Of a stretch of DNA of 9,696 nucleotides, positions 7,201 to 9,696 are shown piece by piece. Source of the stretch: an uncultured Planctomycetaceae bacterium (GTDB taxonomy: Bacteria; Planctomycetota; Planctomycetia; Pirellulales; Pirellulaceae); assembly GCA_903927685.1 (NCBI GenBank), contig CAIYOB010000967.1:1-9696 (forward strand), read 5' to 3'. Every line of letters starts with the position of its first letter. The first letter of the stretch is position 1. A model generated the notes under the pieces. The model was given only the letters and a program-made list of their open reading frames with translations, made no database searches and was not told where the DNA came from. Both the position numbers and the translations under genes were made by a program.

Positions 7201-9696
7201 GGGGCGGGTCCGCACGTCGACCTTGACCTGCGTTTCCAGCCGGGTTTCCCGCTCGCCGATCCGCAACAAGCTTTGCAGCGTCGCCGGAGCGTCGCTGGGC
7301 ACCGGGGCCGATTCCAGCCCCAACGCGTACGAAATCGCCCCGAACTCGAATGCCTGGTACGGCCGCAAGCCGAGCGGACTTTCCTCGGCGGCGCCCGCGG
7401 CGGTCAGGGCCTGAGCCACGTCGGCGGCGATGTCGGTCCGCGACAAGCCTGTGACGTTGGTGGCACGCAGGTCCAGGAGTGGACTGCGGCGGATCGTCAG
7501 GCGGCCCTTGTGCAAGACGGCCCCGTCCACCGAGACCGCCGGCGCCGAGAATTGGGTCGGCTGGTCGGAAGCCACGACGCCGCGGCGGGACAAGTGCAGG
7601 GTCAACTTCTCTTGGTCGACCGCCTCCTTGAGCAGCGTCACGCCCAGTCGCTGGAGGTTCTCGGCCGGCTTCAGGTCCCACGCCCGCACGTTGTCACCCA
7701 GGACTTTTTCGACCAGGTAGTCGGCGGGGATCAAAACGTCGAAGCGGTCGCGGCGGCTGCGCGGGAACTCGAGGTTCAACTGCCACACGAGCCTCAGGCC
7801 GTCTTCCTGGACGTCGAGTACGGCCTCCGAGGCGGCGGTCAGGCTGCGGTCCACTTGGCCTTCGGCGACCTTGGGCCGCCACTGCAGGCTCAGCGCGCCG
7901 TCGGCGCCCAGCGCGGTGGCGATCTGTTCGTTGTCGGCCGTCGTCTCGAACTCGCTGCGGTCGGCCACGCCTGTCAGGCGAACTTCGGTGCGGGCAGCGG
8001 GGACCGTCAGCGTGAGTCCGGCGGCGGGAGCCACGGGCAGGTGGGCCGCCGCGACGCGCCAACCGCCGCGACGTTCCAGGTGCAAGCGGAGTTGCAGCGT
8101 GAGTTGCTGCCGGCCTTGGCCGGTCAAGTGCAGGACGGCGAAGGCGGCGTCCGGGGGCGCGGGGGCCTGCGTCGTCTGAGCGGCCTGTTGTTGGGGCTCG
8201 GGCAGCGGCGCGGGCGGCGTCAGAGGCTGAACCAACTGCAGCCGGGCCGGCTTGTCGGCGATGGTTGCAGAGGTGAGCACGCCGCCGGCCAGTCGCAGCG
8301 GGACTTGGACCGGCTGGTCGGTGTACACCTGGACCTCAAGTCGGCCGGTGACCAGCAGGTCATTGTCGCCGGACAGGGTGGCTTCATAAGCGGCGCCGGC
8401 CAGCGACCACGTGGTGACGGGCGGTTTGGCTTGCAGCGGCTGATCGGGGAAAGCCCGATTCCAGAGTTCGACGTACTTGGCGTACGGCACCAAGACACGG
8501 TCGGCGTTCTTCAAGCCGGCGGTGCCCTGTTCCGCGTCGTAGGGAATAATCACGGCATCTGCGGGTAATGAGACCGGCGTAGACGGCCGGAGCAGCTCGA
8601 TCAAGCCGCTGGGGTCGAAGGCGGGAGGTTGGGGGGCTTGGGCGGCGGCGGGAGCGATCAGGGCCGCGGACAGGGCCGCGGCGAGGAGTAGCGTCGGGAG
8701 CACGTGCGCCGGGCTGGGTGAGACCGGGTGCGCGTCTCGGAGAGACTCGCCTACGTGTTGCGGCTGCGAGTTGCGGAGATAGTCGGCCGCCTTGCGCACC
8801 AGCCAGCCCAGCGGCGCGGCGAGCAGGTACCACGGCACCAGGCAACAGGCGGCGTAGAAGGCGCAATCGAACGTCTCGCCAAATTCGTGCGTCAGGCCGG
8901 TCGCCAAGGGCAGCGCCAGGGCCAACGCGGCGATCAGGACGACGTAGCGAATCTTGGTCCGGACGCGGCGGCCGGTCAGCAGCAGGCCGACGGCAAAGAT
9001 CGCCAGCCCGACAGTCCAGGCCAGGATGTCAAATCGGCGCCCGTTGGCGATCGTGACGCGCAGCAGCGGGCGCGCGCCCAAGCTCTGGAACGCGACCTCG
9101 TCACCCAATTTCTGCAAGTCGATCGGCAGGCTGCGGACGCCCTCGAGCGCCCAGTACTTGGCATCCCGCACGGGCCGGCCGCCCTGTGCCACCTCGCCGC
9201 CGGCGGCAGGCCGCTGCGGAACGGGCGGTGCGGCCGGCTGATCGGCGGGCTGAGCCGGGTCCGGCTTGGGAGCGGCAGGCGTCACGCCTGCCGCCGCGTC
9301 AGGCTCGGCCGCCATCGGTGGCATCTCGGCCGGCGCAGGCGCCGCCTCGGCCTGCGGCGCGGCGAAGGCGTCGGCCGCTTTCGCCGCTTCCGCCAGCTCT
9401 TCTTTGGCCTCCAGCGACATCGCGGCCTGCGGCGCCGGCGCCTCGGGGCCGCTCGTGGGGGCGAAGTACTGGACGTCGTCGGACAGGTAAGAGGCGTCGC
9501 TGCTGCTTTGGAAAGACACCGCCGAAGTGCGTGCATGCATTCTGACGGCCTGCCACGGCGAGTGCACGCCTCCGCCCAGCAAGTACAGGCCTCCCAGGGC
9601 ATTCCAGACCGGCGAAACGCGCGGGGCCAGTTGCTGGGTGTACACGGTGCCGCTGGACCGGACCAGGCGATAGCCTTGGGGCAGGACCAGCTTCCA
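4252..9696 (-). CDS. Giant envelope protein of unknown function, 5' end beyond window (two-unit fusion?)
   Basis: The frame is open to the right edge, so the true start lies outside; 1814 residues are visible (numbered from the edge) before the TAG stop. A GTG at 9645 is unlikely to be the start because coding-like sequence continues before it. I do not recognise a named family. Visible parts: Ala/Pro-rich linker (81-167); juxtamembrane module A with SLPIDL (about 178-240); membrane helices at about 224-242, 249-267 and 278-300; a signal-peptide-like stretch (332-354) with possible cleavage after AAA; a very long beta-strand-rich region (about 427-1300), probably extracytoplasmic; a stretch like the DUF1559 pseudopilin motif (1330-1354); a Gln-rich, probably coiled-coil segment (1517-1547); a Gly/Met/Pro-rich segment (1563-1617); and a second juxtamembrane module with SLDVDL (about 1692-1730), followed by two or three membrane helices and a basic tail. 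The repeated module suggests two paralogous units fused in frame. Large proteins of this style are common in planctomycetes. No catalytic motif is seen; an envelope or structural role is inferred from topology only. Confidence 0.85.
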   Translation of the reverse strand, partial: WKLVLPQGYRLVRSSGTVYTQQLAPRVSPVWNALGGLYLLGGGVHSPWQAVRMHARTSAVSFQSSSDASYLSDDVQYFAPTSGPEAPAPQAAMSLEAKEELAEAAKAADAFAAPQAEAAPAPAEMPPMAAEPDAAAGVTPAAPKPDPAQPADQPAAPPVPQRPAAGGEVAQGGRPVRDAKYWALEGVRSLPIDLQKLGDEVAFQSLGARPLLRVTIANGRRFDILAWTVGLAIFAVGLLLTGRRVRTKIRYVVLIAALALALPLATGLTHEFGETFDCAFYAACCLVPWYLLAAPLGWLVRKAADYLRNSQPQHVGESLRDAHPVSPSPAHVLPTLLLAAALSAALIAPAAAQAPQPPAFDPSGLIELLRPSTPVSLPADAVIIPYDAEQGTAGLKNADRVLVPYAKYVELWNRAFPDQPLQAKPPVTTWSLAGAAYEATLSGDNDLLVTGRLEVQVYTDQPVQVPLRLAGGVLTSATIADKPARLQLVQPLTPPAPLPEPQQQAAQTTQAPAPPDAAFAVLHLTGQGRQQLTLQLRLHLERRGGWRVAAAHLPVAPAAGLTLTVPAARTEVRLTGVADRSEFETTADNEQIATALGADGALSLQWRPKVAEGQVDRSLTAASEAVLDVQEDGLRLVWQLNLEFPRSRRDRFDVLIPADYLVEKVLGDNVRAWDLKPAENLQRLGVTLLKEAVDQEKLTLHLSRRGVVASDQPTQFSAPAVSVDGAVLHKGRLTIRRSPLLDLRATNVTGLSRTDIAADVAQALTAAGAAEESPLGLRPYQAFEFGAISYALGLESAPVPSDAPATLQSLLRIGERETRLETQVKVDVRTRPVHRVRLYVPATLEVEQVVAPGEFTWAATDADGRRLVCVYLGGGQAQPFSVVVRGSLGRRQAADPVPAPQLEVLDVVRQQGDLVVQVDPAFDVRAAGVQNCEPIPVSNTFDWLQAEQRPLARLALRYQTPQYEARFDVGPRMARVNGYTITNVKVTDIAVEETISLDLMIYDAGIREVLFTLPAGMEQARISAPRLRQKTIQDAADGRKLFRLELQDDTLGQYRVLVEHDRVLPSGGQQESELQFAPLPELRTGRTDQRYVTLENAGRDEILVVDQVELGPLGRQQAEWRRLAGILGENLTSAYIVQAEAKNPKLTFRTKQRKTVETARASIGLGETLLVVDAAGTYRGQQTYHVNNTSEQFLVVRLPDGAQLWTAAVAGQPVKPTEVPGGNTPDQLRVPLIKTAEGDTDYAVVLKYGGRLQPVGVVDRLDFPLLHTVNINVELSRVRLRLPETHTWFDFRGSMRQVYDEGSYEADFFSYNAKQVKRLISSLSTDNYYARARSMSNLKQLGLAVHNYQQQYGSYRANESLKRNLDVNADLIRQAEQQAQEILAKEGEAVSTDNRGRLNSFFLDQKNGSASNVVNELGGNFQVLAISPDGQAPAGAKPGAETFNYRWLESNQLENRERFDKKDMATRFGTQAQVEAGDKLKSFAKGQSLLGDLSGDAGAQVRGKRRSDESEPQSRSLAQSQQQLARQYQQRLQAEQQVDQLQQQASGAVDFGAVTSNLTAPATAAPLMPGMAGQAAGGYGMMPGGGYPGQPPASGSGPALPGPGGMGMGGMGGGGYGARSSVDESRVAGGADGATALEGRLARGTIARGERAGAVARDSEVQLWDRQAGQTAVEEDFVQAVPQTAMPAVETHLASLDVDLPLRGREYLFTTPRGEVEITARAVSEPLLGRLARLAAVAAGIVALLVLLRVLPPLARALHRSRIFAGGVLLLSLFSLVLGVFPILALVALIYGLVQLIRLTATRRRGSSPAVATT
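8635..8703 (-). other. Internal signal-peptide-like segment at the start of unit B
   Basis: Visible residues 332-354 of the giant protein form a hydrophobic Leu/Ala run ending in APAAAQA and then a Pro-rich stretch, the pattern of a Sec signal peptide. Cleavage is more plausible after AAA than after AQA, because Pro follows the latter. It begins at an in-frame GTG (8703-8701). There is no Shine-Dalgarno sequence and no Lys/Arg right after the GTG, so an independent start there is doubtful. In the fused protein it could serve as a fourth membrane helix or an internal cleavage site. Confidence 0.5.
8730..8750. repeat. Hairpin in the linker between the two protein units
   Basis: Nine-base arms (8730-8738 and 8742-8750) pair with one mismatch around a 3-nt loop. 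The hairpin lies inside the reading frame, but exactly between the last membrane helix of unit A and the signal-like segment of unit B. The surrounding codons include several A/T-ending ones (CAA, GTA, TCT, CGA, TCA within 20 codons), unlike the strongly G/C-ending gene. It looks like former intergenic sequence now read through. Confidence 0.4.
9272..9294. repeat. 23-bp perfect palindrome inside the Ala/Pro-rich linker
   Basis: The arms GCGGCAGGCGT (9272-9282) and ACGCCTGCCGC (9284-9294) are exact reverse complements around a single base. The palindrome is in frame in the low-complexity linker of the giant protein and encodes an AAGVTPAA-like stretch. It could be an inserted small repeat or a by-product of GCC/GGC codon bias. 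Confidence 0.55.

Noticed and set aside
6142..8568. Long open frame of 808 codons on the plus strand
   Set aside because: It lies antisense to the beta-rich body of the giant protein. Its translation is rich in Gln, Arg, Gly and Asp with no recognisable domain, as expected from the complement of a G/C-ending gene.
8701..8703. GTG as an independent start for unit B
   Set aside because: There is no Shine-Dalgarno sequence, no basic residue right after the start, and the frame is open upstream. It is kept as part of the fusion hypothesis but not annotated as a gene start.

Overview
The window is GC-rich and almost fully coding on the minus strand. It holds two large genes in the same direction, separated by 239 bp, with a short non-coding stretch at the left edge. 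The likely source is a planctomycete, probably of the Pirellulales type. This rests on the very large low-complexity membrane protein of a style common in that phylum, the missing Shine-Dalgarno sequences, a stretch resembling the planctomycete DUF1559 pseudopilin motif, and palindromic intergenic repeats. It is an inference from style, not from a marker gene.

Layout from right to left, the direction of transcription: (1) 9696-4252, a giant envelope protein cut by the right edge, with 1814 residues visible. It looks like two related units joined in one reading frame. The tail of unit A has an Ala/Pro-rich linker, a juxtamembrane module and three membrane helices. Unit B opens with a signal-peptide-like segment, continues as a very long beta-rich region, then Gln-rich and Gly/Met-rich stretches, and ends with a second copy of the same juxtamembrane module plus membrane helices. 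(2) 4251-4013, a compact intergenic region: a 9-bp stem-loop after the stop, then a good sigma70-type promoter with a long dyad overlapping its -10 box and start point, then an unstructured-looking leader of about 100 nt. (3) 4012-122, a soluble hybrid histidine kinase of 1296 residues (GAF-GAF-PAS-GAF-PAS-HisKA-HATPase-REC). (4) 121-1, non-coding, with two inverted copies of a GC-rich repeat.

The kinase has its own promoter, so it is probably a separate transcription unit and not an obligate partner of the giant protein. It has no membrane helices and no DNA-binding output domain, and no partner regulator lies in the window. The function of the giant protein is unknown. The most unusual points are the apparent in-frame fusion of two paralogous envelope-protein units, with a non-coding-looking junction, and the operator-like dyad on the kinase promoter. 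I found no tRNA, rRNA, CRISPR array, transposase or phage gene.
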